Shown: piece by piece, positions 6,182 through 13,035 of the stretch | Layout of the letters: each line of letters opens with the position of its first letter | Numbering within the stretch: position 1 is the stretch's first letter | Origin: Methylomarinum sp964397365 | Lineage (GTDB): Bacteria; Pseudomonadota; Gammaproteobacteria; Methylococcales; Methylomonadaceae | DNA length: 14,753 bases | Assembly (NCBI GenBank): GCA_964397365.1 | Contig: CAYNIU010000052.1 | Coordinates: 1-14,753, forward strand | Direction of reading: 5' to 3' | The notes under the pieces: model-generated | The model's input: only the letters and a program-made list of their open reading frames with translations | Databases searched by the model: none | Told to the model about the DNA's origin: nothing | Translations under genes and position numbers: made by a program

Positions 6182-6850
6182 ATGCCGAAAAAAATTCTAG
6201 TCATTGATGACGATATAACTCATACGGTAAAGCTGGCGCAAACATTAAAAGAAAATGCCTACTCCGTTACTTTTAGCCATCCGAAAAACCCGGTTTACCC
6301 ATTGCTGGACATTGATAAACCGGATCTTGTTGTGTTGGACATCATTTGTTCACACACCTGCGGTCTCAGCGAATACCTGAGCTATAATACAATCCCGTTC
6401 ATTTTTACCTGTAACGGCGACGGCAATGGGCATATCGAAAAAGCTTATCAACAAGGCGCATCAAACTTGCTGCTTAAACCCATTAACGCTCAGCAACTCA
6501 TAATAGAAATCGAGACAGCTTTACATTGGCACTGGGAAAAACAGCAGCTCAACCGACGCAAGGAGAATATTGATAAAACGATTAATAACAATCGCAAGAT
6601 CAGCGTAGCCATTGGCATAGTCATGGAGCGTTACCAAATTAAAGGCCCGGATGCCTTTGAAATCCTGCGCAGTTCCGCACGCAACAAACAACACAGAATC
6701 GTAGATATTGCAGAAAAAATTATCGACGCCCATGAAAGGCCATTACCCAATATTTATGCTGAAAAACCGTCCCGTCAAAACGATAACAACGCAAGCAACC
6801 TGTTAACCCTAGAGCATTTTTTAAATGACATTCAACTGCTGATAGACTAA
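6182..6850 (+). CDS. Response regulator with receiver and ANTAR RNA-binding domains
   Basis: The 222-residue protein has an N-terminal receiver domain (about 3-115). It contains the acidic pocket D9-D10-D11, the probable phosphoacceptor D53 in LVVLDII, T76 and the conserved K99 in LLLKPI. An ANTAR domain follows at about 135-183 (AIGIVMERYQIKGPDAFEIL, then HRIVDIAEKII). ANTAR domains bind paired RNA hairpins and prevent transcription termination, as in AmiR, NasR and EutV (family knowledge). A tail of about 38 residues after the ANTAR helices (185-222), including a helix LLTLEHFLNDIQLLID, is longer than usual and may mediate dimer or partner contacts. No histidine kinase lies in the window, so it is an orphan and its signal is unknown. 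Nitrogen assimilation is the commonest role of such regulators but nothing here shows it. It has its own promoter and leader, and converges with iscA with only 26 bases between stops. Confidence 0.9.
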   Translation: MPKKILVIDDDITHTVKLAQTLKENAYSVTFSHPKNPVYPLLDIDKPDLVVLDIICSHTCGLSEYLSYNTIPFIFTCNGDGNGHIEKAYQQGASNLLLKPINAQQLIIEIETALHWHWEKQQLNRRKENIDKTINNNRKISVAIGIVMERYQIKGPDAFEILRSSARNKQHRIVDIAEKIIDAHERPLPNIYAEKPSRQNDNNASNLLTLEHFLNDIQLLID

Positions 6851-6876
6851 GCCAATAGCGATAAATCACCCCCCCA

Positions 6877-7200
6877 TCAAACAGAGAAACTTTCTCCACA
6901 GCCACAAGTAGCGGTTACATTAGGATTATTAAATTTAAAGGCTTCATTAATCCCTTCTTTGGCATAGTCAAGTTCTATACCATTCAGCATATCCAAATCA
7001 CTGTTTTTCACAATCACTTTAACACCAAACTGCTCAAATACAGACTCATCTTCAGCCAATTGATCCGCATAATCCAATACGTAGGCAAAGCCGGAACAAC
7101 CCGAGCGCTTCACCCCAAGCTTCAGTCCCAGACCTGAACCCCGTTGTTGTAATTGTTTTTGAATTTGCTTTGCTGCATTCTCAGTTAATGTAATAGCCAT
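6877..7200 (-). CDS. iscA: A-type Fe-S cluster carrier IscA
   Basis: This 107-residue HesB/IscA protein carries Fe-S clusters to apo-proteins. The three ligand cysteines are present at C35 (RSGCSGFAY), C99 and C101 (TCGCGESF), in the spacing of the family, and the length is normal. It lies 18 bases after the cysteine desulfurase stop and is the last gene of the isc block. The gap contains AGGA overlapping the upstream stop, an unusually long 16 bases from the ATG, so translation may rely on reinitiation. ErpA is the nearest alternative name, but the position directly after the desulfurase in an iscR operon favours IscA. Seven Cs in a row (6869-6875) lie just past the stop in the short convergent gap with the ANTAR gene. 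Confidence 0.9.
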   Translation of the reverse strand: MAITLTENAAKQIQKQLQQRGSGLGLKLGVKRSGCSGFAYVLDYADQLAEDESVFEQFGVKVIVKNSDLDMLNGIELDYAKEGINEAFKFNNPNVTATCGCGESFSV

Positions 7201-7218
7201 AATATTTTTGTCAATTTC

Positions 7219-8328
7219 CTAACGTTTTAACAGTTTTTTTAAAACCAAAATAAATTCATCAACATCCTGTTTTGAATTCGACTTTCCCAAGCTAATTCGA
7301 ATAGCGCCCTTTGCCAGCTCCGGTTCAACCCCCATTGCTGCCAAAACAGGACTAACACGCCCACCACCTGAAGCACAGGCCGAACCGCTGGATACTGCAA
7401 TATTATTTTTATCCAGTTGCATTAACAACATTTCGCCATCAACACCCTTTAACGCCATCTGTATCGTATTAGGCAATCTTTTTGCGTCCTGTGCAAAAAT
7501 CACCAGACCGGAAAATTTCAACAATTCTTTCTCAAGATATTGTGTCAATTCAAGCTGTTGCTGTTGCCGTTGCGTTAATTCGGTTTTTACCAATTCTGCC
7601 GCCTTGCCAAAACCGACAATAGCAGCCACATTTTCGGTACCGGCGCGACAGCCATTTTCCTGCCCACCGCCCAGCAATTGTGGCCGTATTTCAAAACCTT
7701 TTTCAAACACCAATGCGCCACAACCTTTGGGTCCATAGATCTTATGACTGGATAATGACATCAACTGTACGCCCAGCTCAGAAAAAGTAAACGCTATTTT
7801 CCCCAATGCCTGCACAGCATCAGTATGAACAATAACACCACACTGTTTCAATAACCGGGAAAACCGGGAAACATCCTGAATAACGCCGGTTTCATTATTG
7901 GCCAGCATTATTGATACAAAATCATTTTTTTTCAATTCAAGCGACTTTACCTGCTCTGCTGCAAGCAAACCCTTTTCATCAACATCAAGTACGGTTAATT
8001 GTTTAAAACTTGCTCGTTTAGCGATAACAGCGTCAATAACGGAAGGATGTTCAATAGCCGAAACAACAACCGCAGATTCAGCGGAAGGAATATGAGCTAA
8101 AGCCAGATTGTTGGCTTCCGTGCCGCCACTGGTAAAAACAATTTGCGTCGGAGAGACCTCAACTAATGCCGCAAGTTGCTCTCGTGCTATTTCGATAGCG
8201 CTACGCGCCATTCTGCCCAAACGATATAAACTGGATGGATTACCATAAAAATCTTGCAGATAAGGCAACATCGCCTCCAGTACCCTCTCATCAACGGGGG
8301 TTGTGGCATTATGATCAAAATAAATCAT
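7219..8328 (-). CDS. iscS: Cysteine desulfurase (IscS/NifS class, short form)
   Basis: This PLP enzyme converts cysteine to alanine and a protein persulfide used for Fe-S clusters and thiolation. Landmarks are DHNATTP (5-11), the PLP-stacking histidine in EHPS (H94), the PLP pocket HTDAVQ (168-173), the Schiff-base lysine K196 in SSHKIYGPKG, RAGTENV (228-234) and the catalytic loop SSGSACASGGG with C318. At 369 residues it is clearly shorter than typical IscS (about 404). It ends at LVLKKLLKR and so lacks the C-terminal extension that contacts IscU in E. coli IscS (family knowledge). No iscU gene follows; iscA comes next. The symbol iscS reflects operon position; NifS-like or a second-type IscS is equally defensible. 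The ATG is preceded by a G-run 8 bases upstream. Confidence 0.92.
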   Translation of the reverse strand: MIYFDHNATTPVDERVLEAMLPYLQDFYGNPSSLYRLGRMARSAIEIAREQLAALVEVSPTQIVFTSGGTEANNLALAHIPSAESAVVVSAIEHPSVIDAVIAKRASFKQLTVLDVDEKGLLAAEQVKSLELKKNDFVSIMLANNETGVIQDVSRFSRLLKQCGVIVHTDAVQALGKIAFTFSELGVQLMSLSSHKIYGPKGCGALVFEKGFEIRPQLLGGGQENGCRAGTENVAAIVGFGKAAELVKTELTQRQQQQLELTQYLEKELLKFSGLVIFAQDAKRLPNTIQMALKGVDGEMLLMQLDKNNIAVSSGSACASGGGRVSPVLAAMGVEPELAKGAIRISLGKSNSKQDVDEFILVLKKLLKR

Positions 8329-8432
8329 TTAACTTTACCCCCATTGTTCGCCGCGCCATAGAAATAAAATAAATACAGCTTATCCAGACCTAATATTTTG
8401 TCTTTCCTGAAAACTGTCGTTTCATGATCATA

Positions 8433-8918
8433 TCAAGCTGATATTTTTTCCTGCATACTTTGAATTTCAATGACTTTCTCCAGCGCTTGGTCTTGCCGGT
8501 TTGCAACATCGGAAACCTCATCTTTTTCCAATAATGAACCAAGACTTATCCCGCTTAAATATTCGCGAATCTGTTCACTCAATCCCATCCACAAATCATG
8601 TGTCAGACAAGGCTGATTATTCTGGCAGTTTCCCTTGCCGCCGCATTTTGTCGAGTCAACCTGTTCGTCAACAGCAACAATAATATCGGCAATATTAATA
8701 TCGGCAGCATCCCGGCTTAATTTATAACCACCGCCCGGCCCTCTAACACCTTTTACCATACCGGCTTTGCGTAATCGCGCAAATAACTGCTCCAGATAAG
8801 ATAAAGAAATGGTTTGTCTTGTTGCGATATCAGTCAAGGTAACCGGTCTGGCTTGACTATGAAACGCCAGATCCAACATTGCTGTAACTGCATACCGACC
8901 TTTTGTCGTTAGTCGCAC
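8433..8918 (-). CDS. iscR: Fe-S-sensing Rrf2-family repressor IscR
   Basis: IscR senses Fe-S supply through its own [2Fe-2S] cluster and controls the isc operon. The 161-residue protein has the N-terminal winged helix (MRLTTKGRYAVTAMLDLA, then GPGGGYKLSR at 60-69). The cluster ligands are C92, C98, C104 and H107 in CGGKGNCQNNQPCLTH, with the same numbering as E. coli IscR. The start is GTG (8918-8916), with AAGGG 6 bases upstream; this gives exactly the family N-terminus. The gene sits between cysE and the desulfurase. A promoter with an overlapping type-1 IscR operator lies directly upstream, so holo-IscR probably represses its own gene and the two that follow. The 104-base gap to the desulfurase gene contains a short palindrome ATGATCAT but no gene. 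Confidence 0.96.
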   Translation of the reverse strand: MRLTTKGRYAVTAMLDLAFHSQARPVTLTDIATRQTISLSYLEQLFARLRKAGMVKGVRGPGGGYKLSRDAADINIADIIVAVDEQVDSTKCGGKGNCQNNQPCLTHDLWMGLSEQIREYLSGISLGSLLEKDEVSDVANRQDQALEKVIEIQSMQEKISA

Positions 8919-8952
8919 TGTTAACCCTTATAAACCTATTGAAAGTAAGGAC

Positions 8953-8981
8953 ACTATAATAAAACCCAGTAAATTGGTCAA
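8953..8981 (-). promoter_or_regulatory. Sigma70 promoter of the iscR operon
   Basis: On the minus strand TTGACC (8981-8976) and TATAGT (8958-8953) each match five of six consensus bases, with an ideal 17-base spacer. Transcription would begin near 8946, giving an iscR leader of about 28 bases. Confidence 0.75.
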
Positions 8982-8985
8982 CTAT
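8961..8985 (-). promoter_or_regulatory. Type-1 IscR operator overlapping the iscR promoter
   Basis: Read on the minus strand from 8985 to 8961, the sequence begins ATAGTTGACCAATTTACTGG. It matches about 20 of 25 positions of the E. coli type-1 IscR consensus ATASYYGACT-RWWW-YAGTCRRSTAT, as I recall it. The left half is nearly perfect, the right half weaker. It covers the -35 hexamer and most of the spacer, the position expected for repression by holo-IscR. Confidence 0.7.
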
Positions 8986-9019
8986 TATCCATCAACAATC
9001 TTTTTACCGGTTTTATTTC

Positions 9020-9778
9020 TTATTTGTTATCCTTGATCTGACAATCGTTTAATTCAGGAATAGGACGCTCTTTATATTCGATACCCGCTTCATTCAACAC
9101 TTTTTTCATGCCTTCCAGTTGCTTATCCATTTGATGAATATGATCCAACATATGATTAATCGCATGGGCGACCGGATCAGGCATATCTGCGGTAGCGCCA
9201 TAAGCATCAAACCCCATTTTCTGAGCAATGGCATCCCGGTCAGCAGTCTTTTTGTTATTCTTAGAATCAATAATATGAGCAGGAATACCCACTACCGTCA
9301 CCCCGGCAGGAACAGGCTTTACCACAACCGAATTTGAACCGACTCTGGCGCCTTCCCCAATTTCAATAGGCCCCAACACTTTTGCCCCGGCTCCAATGAC
9401 AACACTATTACATAATGTAGGATGACGTTTTCCTTTATTCCAGGAAGTCCCGCCCAAAGTCACACCATGATAGAGAGTGCAATCATCACCAATAACAGCC
9501 GTCTCTCCGATTACCACTCCCATACCATGATCAATAAAAAAGCGACGGCCAATAGTAGCGCCTGGATGAATTTCAATCCCGGTCAACCATCTGCCGATAT
9601 GTGAGCTAAATCGTCCCAACCAACGCAAACCGCGCACCCAGAAAAAATGACTCAGCCGATGAATCAGCATGGCATGAAAACCGGGATAAGACGTTATTAC
9701 TTCAAAAACAGTCTGTGCAGCCGGATCACGCTCAAAAACACAATTAATTTCTTCTTTTATTCGATCAAACATATACAC
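9020..9778 (-). CDS. cysE: Serine O-acetyltransferase CysE
   Basis: CysE acetylates serine with acetyl-CoA, the step committing serine to cysteine synthesis. The 252-residue protein has an N-terminal helical part (1-65) and a left-handed beta-helix of hexapeptide repeats (about 70-165). Catalytic landmarks are DHGMG (D83-H84), LYHGVTLGG with H104, and RVGSNSVVVKPVPAG. The N-terminus is short, like EpsC/Pseudomonas-type enzymes, and a C-terminal extension of about 80 residues includes a helix HAINHMLDHIHQMDKQ. The frame opens with GTG (9778) overlapping the trmJ stop in TAGTG; an ATG two codons later (9772) is equally possible. Neither has a clear ribosome binding site, which fits coupling to trmJ. 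It supplies cysteine for the desulfurase two genes downstream. Confidence 0.95.
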   Translation of the reverse strand: MYMFDRIKEEINCVFERDPAAQTVFEVITSYPGFHAMLIHRLSHFFWVRGLRWLGRFSSHIGRWLTGIEIHPGATIGRRFFIDHGMGVVIGETAVIGDDCTLYHGVTLGGTSWNKGKRHPTLCNSVVIGAGAKVLGPIEIGEGARVGSNSVVVKPVPAGVTVVGIPAHIIDSKNNKKTADRDAIAQKMGFDAYGATADMPDPVAHAINHMLDHIHQMDKQLEGMKKVLNEAGIEYKERPIPELNDCQIKDNK

Positions 9779-10506
9779 TATCGTTTATTATGATTCTGTG
9801 AAAACCGGAGTATTCCTCTAAGAATATCCAACTCTTTGGCATCCAATTGAACACGGTTAAAAATACGTCGCAAACGGCGCATGATTGATTGTGATTTATC
9901 GACGTGCAAAAAACCGATATCATCCATCGTTTGGTATAAATGTTGATAGAATGACTCCATTTGTTCCGCTGTTGCCAGAGGTTCTTTTCCTTTATCGCCA
10001 ACCTGCCGAGCTTGACGATAACCCGATGCGACAAATAATTCATAGCAAACCACTTGTACCGCCGCAGCAACATTTAATGAACTAAAGTCAGGATTACAAG
10101 GAATTCTCAACAAATACTGACAACAATCCAACTCATGATTTTTCAATCCTGAGTTTTCACGACCAAAGACAATGGCAATTCTGGCGCCCTCACTTCCTGA
10201 ACTGACAAACTTTTCCGCACATTCCCTGACAGTTAATTCTGGCCAACTGATAGCTCTGTCCCGTGCACTGGCTCCGATAACAATATGACAGTCCGCTATC
10301 GCCTCATTCAAAGTATCACACATGGTAAGATTGCTTAATATATCACAGGCGCCAGCAGCACGCGCCGTGGCATCAGCGCTGGGGAAAACCTTGGGCGCAA
10401 CCAGATACAGATCATTCATTCTCATGTTTTTCATCGCCCGGGCTACGGCACCAATATTGCCGGGGTGCGATGTTTCGACCAGTATAATTCTGAAATTTGA
10501 TAGCAC
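9778..10506 (-). CDS. trmJ: tRNA (cytidine/uridine-2'-O-)-methyltransferase TrmJ
   Basis: TrmJ methylates the 2'-OH of nucleotide 32 in the tRNA anticodon loop with S-adenosylmethionine. The 242-residue protein has a SPOUT trefoil-knot domain at 1-160. Motif 1 is NIGAVARAMKNM (17-28), motif 2 FGRENSGL (114-121) and motif 3 IPCNPDFSSLNVAAAVQV (135-152). The C-terminal 80-residue basic helical extension is typical of TrmJ. The start is GTG (10506-10504), with GGGA about 7 bases upstream. It is the first gene of the leftward block and divergent from suhB, an arrangement conserved in gammaproteobacteria. No strong promoter is seen for it in the 91-base divergent gap. Confidence 0.94.
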   Translation of the reverse strand: MLSNFRIILVETSHPGNIGAVARAMKNMRMNDLYLVAPKVFPSADATARAAGACDILSNLTMCDTLNEAIADCHIVIGASARDRAISWPELTVRECAEKFVSSGSEGARIAIVFGRENSGLKNHELDCCQYLLRIPCNPDFSSLNVAAAVQVVCYELFVASGYRQARQVGDKGKEPLATAEQMESFYQHLYQTMDDIGFLHVDKSQSIMRRLRRIFNRVQLDAKELDILRGILRFSQNHNKR

Positions 10507-10540
10507 CGGTTCATCCCATAAATCAAAAAACCGATAATTC

Positions 10541-10557
10541 TAACAAAAGATTTGTTA
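10541..10557. promoter_or_regulatory. Perfect 7-3-7 palindrome between trmJ and suhB
   Basis: TAACAAAAGATTTGTTA is a perfect inverted repeat of 7-base arms around AGA, in the 91-base divergent gap. Its right end touches the possible suhB extended -10. Size and symmetry fit a site for a dimeric helix-turn-helix regulator. I cannot assign the regulator. Confidence 0.4.
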
Positions 10558-10566
10558 TGCTATAGG
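10558..10566 (+). promoter_or_regulatory. Possible extended -10 for suhB
   Basis: TG-C-TATAGG resembles an extended -10 (TGnTATAAT, four of six in the hexamer). The -35 at 17 bases (TTCTAA) is poor. The start site would fall about 25 bases before the suhB ATG. Confidence 0.3.
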
Positions 10567-10597
10567 GTTTTCTGTGATCTTTAAAAAAAATTAATCT

Positions 10598-11392
10598 ATG
10601 CACCCAATGCTTAATATTGCTATCAGAGCAGCAAGAAATGCCGGCGACCTGATTCTGCGTTCAAGTGAAAATGTCGGTCAGCTGACCATCAATCACAAAA
10701 GCCGACATGATTTTGTTTCTGAAGTGGACTACCAGGCCGAGCAGGAAATCATCAACAATATTCGCACCGCATACCCGGATCATGCCATCCTTGCCGAAGA
10801 AAGCGGCGAGCATCAAGGCAATGACTATTTATGGGTCATTGACCCGTTAGACGGCACCACCAATTTTCTACATGGATTACCACAATATGCTGTTTCCATT
10901 GCTTTAAAAGTCAAAGGAAAAATTGAACTTGGCGTGGTCTATGATCCCACCCGAGATGAATTATTCACCGCCGAACGCGGCGGCGGCGCCATGCTGAACA
11001 ATCGCCGGATACGGGTCGGTAAACAAACCAACCTTCAGGACGCTTTATTAGGCACAGGCTTCCCTTTTAAGACAGATGAACATTTAGATGCCTATCTGGC
11101 CATGTTCCGTCCTTTATGCGTTAAAACCTCCGGTATCAGAAGAGCCGGCGCCGCCGCTCTGGACTTGGCCTATGTCGCCTGTGGCCGACTGGATGGATTC
11201 TGGGAAATTGGCTTACAGGAGTGGGATATGGCCGCGGGTATTTTATTAATCCAGGAAGCCGGCGGCGTAGTGACCGATTTTTCATTCAACGGTCAATATC
11301 TGCAATCCGGCAATGTCCTGACCGGCAACCCCAAAATGCATCAGTTAATGTATCAGACTATTGAAGCGCATATCCCGGAAAAGCTGAAATGA
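10598..11392 (+). CDS. suhB: Inositol-1-monophosphatase family protein SuhB
   Basis: SuhB is a Mg2+-dependent, Li+-sensitive phosphatase. In E. coli it also joins the rRNA transcription antitermination complex (family knowledge). The 264 residues match the usual length. Metal ligands are visible as E67 (LAEESG), D82 and D85 (WVIDPLDGTTNF) and D210 (EWDMAAG). The SuhB-like block GIRRAGAAALDLAYVACGRLDG lies at 179-200. The ATG is the only sensible start, but the bases before it are A-rich with no ribosome binding site, as at several other starts in this window. Its position divergent from trmJ and the isc genes is the same as in E. coli and Pseudomonas. Confidence 0.96.
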   Translation: MHPMLNIAIRAARNAGDLILRSSENVGQLTINHKSRHDFVSEVDYQAEQEIINNIRTAYPDHAILAEESGEHQGNDYLWVIDPLDGTTNFLHGLPQYAVSIALKVKGKIELGVVYDPTRDELFTAERGGGAMLNNRRIRVGKQTNLQDALLGTGFPFKTDEHLDAYLAMFRPLCVKTSGIRRAGAAALDLAYVACGRLDGFWEIGLQEWDMAAGILLIQEAGGVVTDFSFNGQYLQSGNVLTGNPKMHQLMYQTIEAHIPEKLK

Positions 11393-11728
11393 CCCTGAAA
11401 CACTCAGGACCGTAAATCCTGTGACCACCTTACTGAATACATCAACAGATTCTGACAACACCGAAAAAAGCCATATAGCCTCCCTGTACAACCCGAGATT
11501 TTCTCAAAAGCCCCCTCTGCCAGACTTTATCGACGTTCGGGGGTTCGTGTCTCCAGGAAATACCGCTTCCTTATAACATTACAGGATATTTGAACAAGCA
11601 ATACTTTACTTAATACACTGGCTTTGAGACCATATTATTCTGTTCAGAAAAAGTTATTATTTGTGAGGTCTGTGCTCGCTTGAAGTCACTCATACCAAGG
11701 TCAGTGATAACCCGATTAAGCCATTATC
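11393..11728. other. Intergenic region between suhB and the lipoprotein gene
   Basis: These 336 bases hold no credible gene. Directly after the suhB stop, CCTGA/TCAGG (11394-11398 and 11404-11408) forms a small hairpin that overlaps a second, CAGGA/TCCTG (11405-11419); neither is followed by a T-run. Further on, CCCCC (11511-11515) can pair with GGGGG (11539-11543) over a 23-base loop. TTGAAC/TAATAC (from about 11592) with a 15-base spacer is a poor promoter candidate. The lipoprotein promoter is not clear. Confidence 0.5.
11394..11419 (+). terminator. Overlapping small hairpins after suhB
   Basis: Two alternative 5-bp stems, CCTGA/TCAGG and CAGGA/TCCTG, share the middle segment immediately after the suhB stop codon. 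They could slow or stop RNA polymerase or protect the 3' end, but they are short and lack a T-run, so intrinsic termination is doubtful. Confidence 0.25.
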
Positions 11729-12997
11729 GTGTATACCAATATCAAACTGTTTATTATTGTTTTTATCTGTTTGCTGCTGGCAGGCTGCAAGGCAGCGCCT
11801 GTTTATAATGTCCAGAATAAAGAATTCACTGCCGCGTCACATATCAGTTTATATCAAATCGGAAAGGCTATTCTCAAAGGCTGTAAGAGAGCCGGCTGGC
11901 AAGCCAGATTAATAACCCCGGGAAAAATCCTAGCCAGTTACGGTATTAAAAAGAACAAGTTTCAGGCTATGGTGGATATTGATTACAATCGTCATGCCTA
12001 CAACATCAGCTACCGAAGCAGCAAAAACTTAAAATACAAGATTCGCACCACTTCACAGCAATCGCCATCCAGCAATTTGTTGACTGAATACAACCCGTTT
12101 ACAGATACAGATAAAAAACAGGGCAATGCAAATCTACCTCAGGCGACGATTCATAAAATTTATAATCAATGGGTCAGCCAGCTGGAAGACCAGATAAACC
12201 TGAGTCTACTGCAATTAACAACGGCTTCCGGTTCCAACAGAACCCTACGGGGAAGCGTCGCATCACCAGCCACCCTCTCTGAGTGTCATGATACACCACT
12301 AAAATTACTGAACGGTCAAGCCAGCGTAGTCCGCAGTTCCGTTAATTTGCGCCAGGGCGCCAGCACCCGCTGTGCTGTTGTCGGCAGTGTAAAACGTCAA
12401 GAAACATTTGATTTGTTGGGACAAAAAGGGAATTGGTATCAAATTCGTAATGCCCAAAATAAAATAGCCTGGATTTATGCCCCTTTGGTCAAGCGTTTAC
12501 CTCAGAATCAGAAAATACCGAACACACAAAACGCCCGACTTCAATCACCTCCGCCACCACCGGCTATACCCAAGAAAAAAATATCCATTGCCGTAATCGA
12601 GTTCAAAACTCTGAATAAAGAAGCTCAGGATATTGCTTTGGGCGAATTGATTTCAGAAACCTTTACCAGCTCTCTGGTAAATTCCAGCGCCTTTAAAATT
12701 ATCGAACGCGAGCAACTGGATAAGGTAATTAAGGAAATGGAAATGAATCAGACCGGTTTTATTGAGACGACAGATGCAGTGGAGATAGGCAAAATGTTAC
12801 ATGCCGACGCCATTATTACAGGTAGTGTCGCCCTGTTGGCCGGACAAATTCAGCTCAATGCCCGCATCATAGATATTGAAAGCGCCTATGTCATCAGTGC
12901 GGAAAGCAGAACCAGTCGATACAGTCTACAAAAAATTAAAACCCTGGTCGATGAAATTGTCTACAAGCTGTCAAGCGGTTTGCAACGGACACGATAA
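11729..12997 (+). CDS. Lipoprotein with SH3b and CsgG-like domains
   Basis: The 422-residue protein starts at GTG (11729) with no good ribosome binding site; this start gives a perfect lipoprotein signal, LLLAGC, with C20 lipidated. Lys at +2 favours the outer membrane. Residues 25-165 resemble a common proteobacterial lipoprotein domain (PVYNV, then GWQARLITPGKILASYGIKK, ending YNQWVSQLEDQI). Residues 196-256 form a bacterial SH3 domain (SSVNLRQGASTRCAVVGSV, GNWYQIR, AWIYAPLV). A linker SPPPPPAIPKKK (273-284) leads to a CsgG-like domain at 285-400, with IAVIEF, IIEREQLDKVIKEMEM, HADAIITGSV and NARIIDI as hallmarks. CsgG-like proteins occur in outer-membrane assemblies, but this domain alone does not show a pore. 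SH3b domains often bind cell wall or peptides. It converges on the caspase gene with 38 bases between stops. I do not recognise a named gene. Confidence 0.85.
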   Translation: MYTNIKLFIIVFICLLLAGCKAAPVYNVQNKEFTAASHISLYQIGKAILKGCKRAGWQARLITPGKILASYGIKKNKFQAMVDIDYNRHAYNISYRSSKNLKYKIRTTSQQSPSSNLLTEYNPFTDTDKKQGNANLPQATIHKIYNQWVSQLEDQINLSLLQLTTASGSNRTLRGSVASPATLSECHDTPLKLLNGQASVVRSSVNLRQGASTRCAVVGSVKRQETFDLLGQKGNWYQIRNAQNKIAWIYAPLVKRLPQNQKIPNTQNARLQSPPPPPAIPKKKISIAVIEFKTLNKEAQDIALGELISETFTSSLVNSSAFKIIEREQLDKVIKEMEMNQTGFIETTDAVEIGKMLHADAIITGSVALLAGQIQLNARIIDIESAYVISAESRTSRYSLQKIKTLVDEIVYKLSSGLQRTR

Positions 12998-13035
12998 GAA
13001 TCACGCATATTCCCAAGCCCAGAAATTAAAACGGC

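Noticed and set aside
8329..8432. Small gene in the gap between iscR and the desulfurase
   Set aside because: The only frames are about 13-14 codons, without a convincing start context.
9765..10073. 102-codon minus-strand frame in trmJ
   Set aside because: It overlaps the TrmJ C-terminal region, where the TrmJ frame shows clear family sequence.
11500..11560. tRNA-like T-arm (GGGGG-TTCGTGT-CTCCA) after suhB
   Set aside because: Only four of five stem pairs form, and no acceptor, D or anticodon arms fit upstream; it is chance resemblance.
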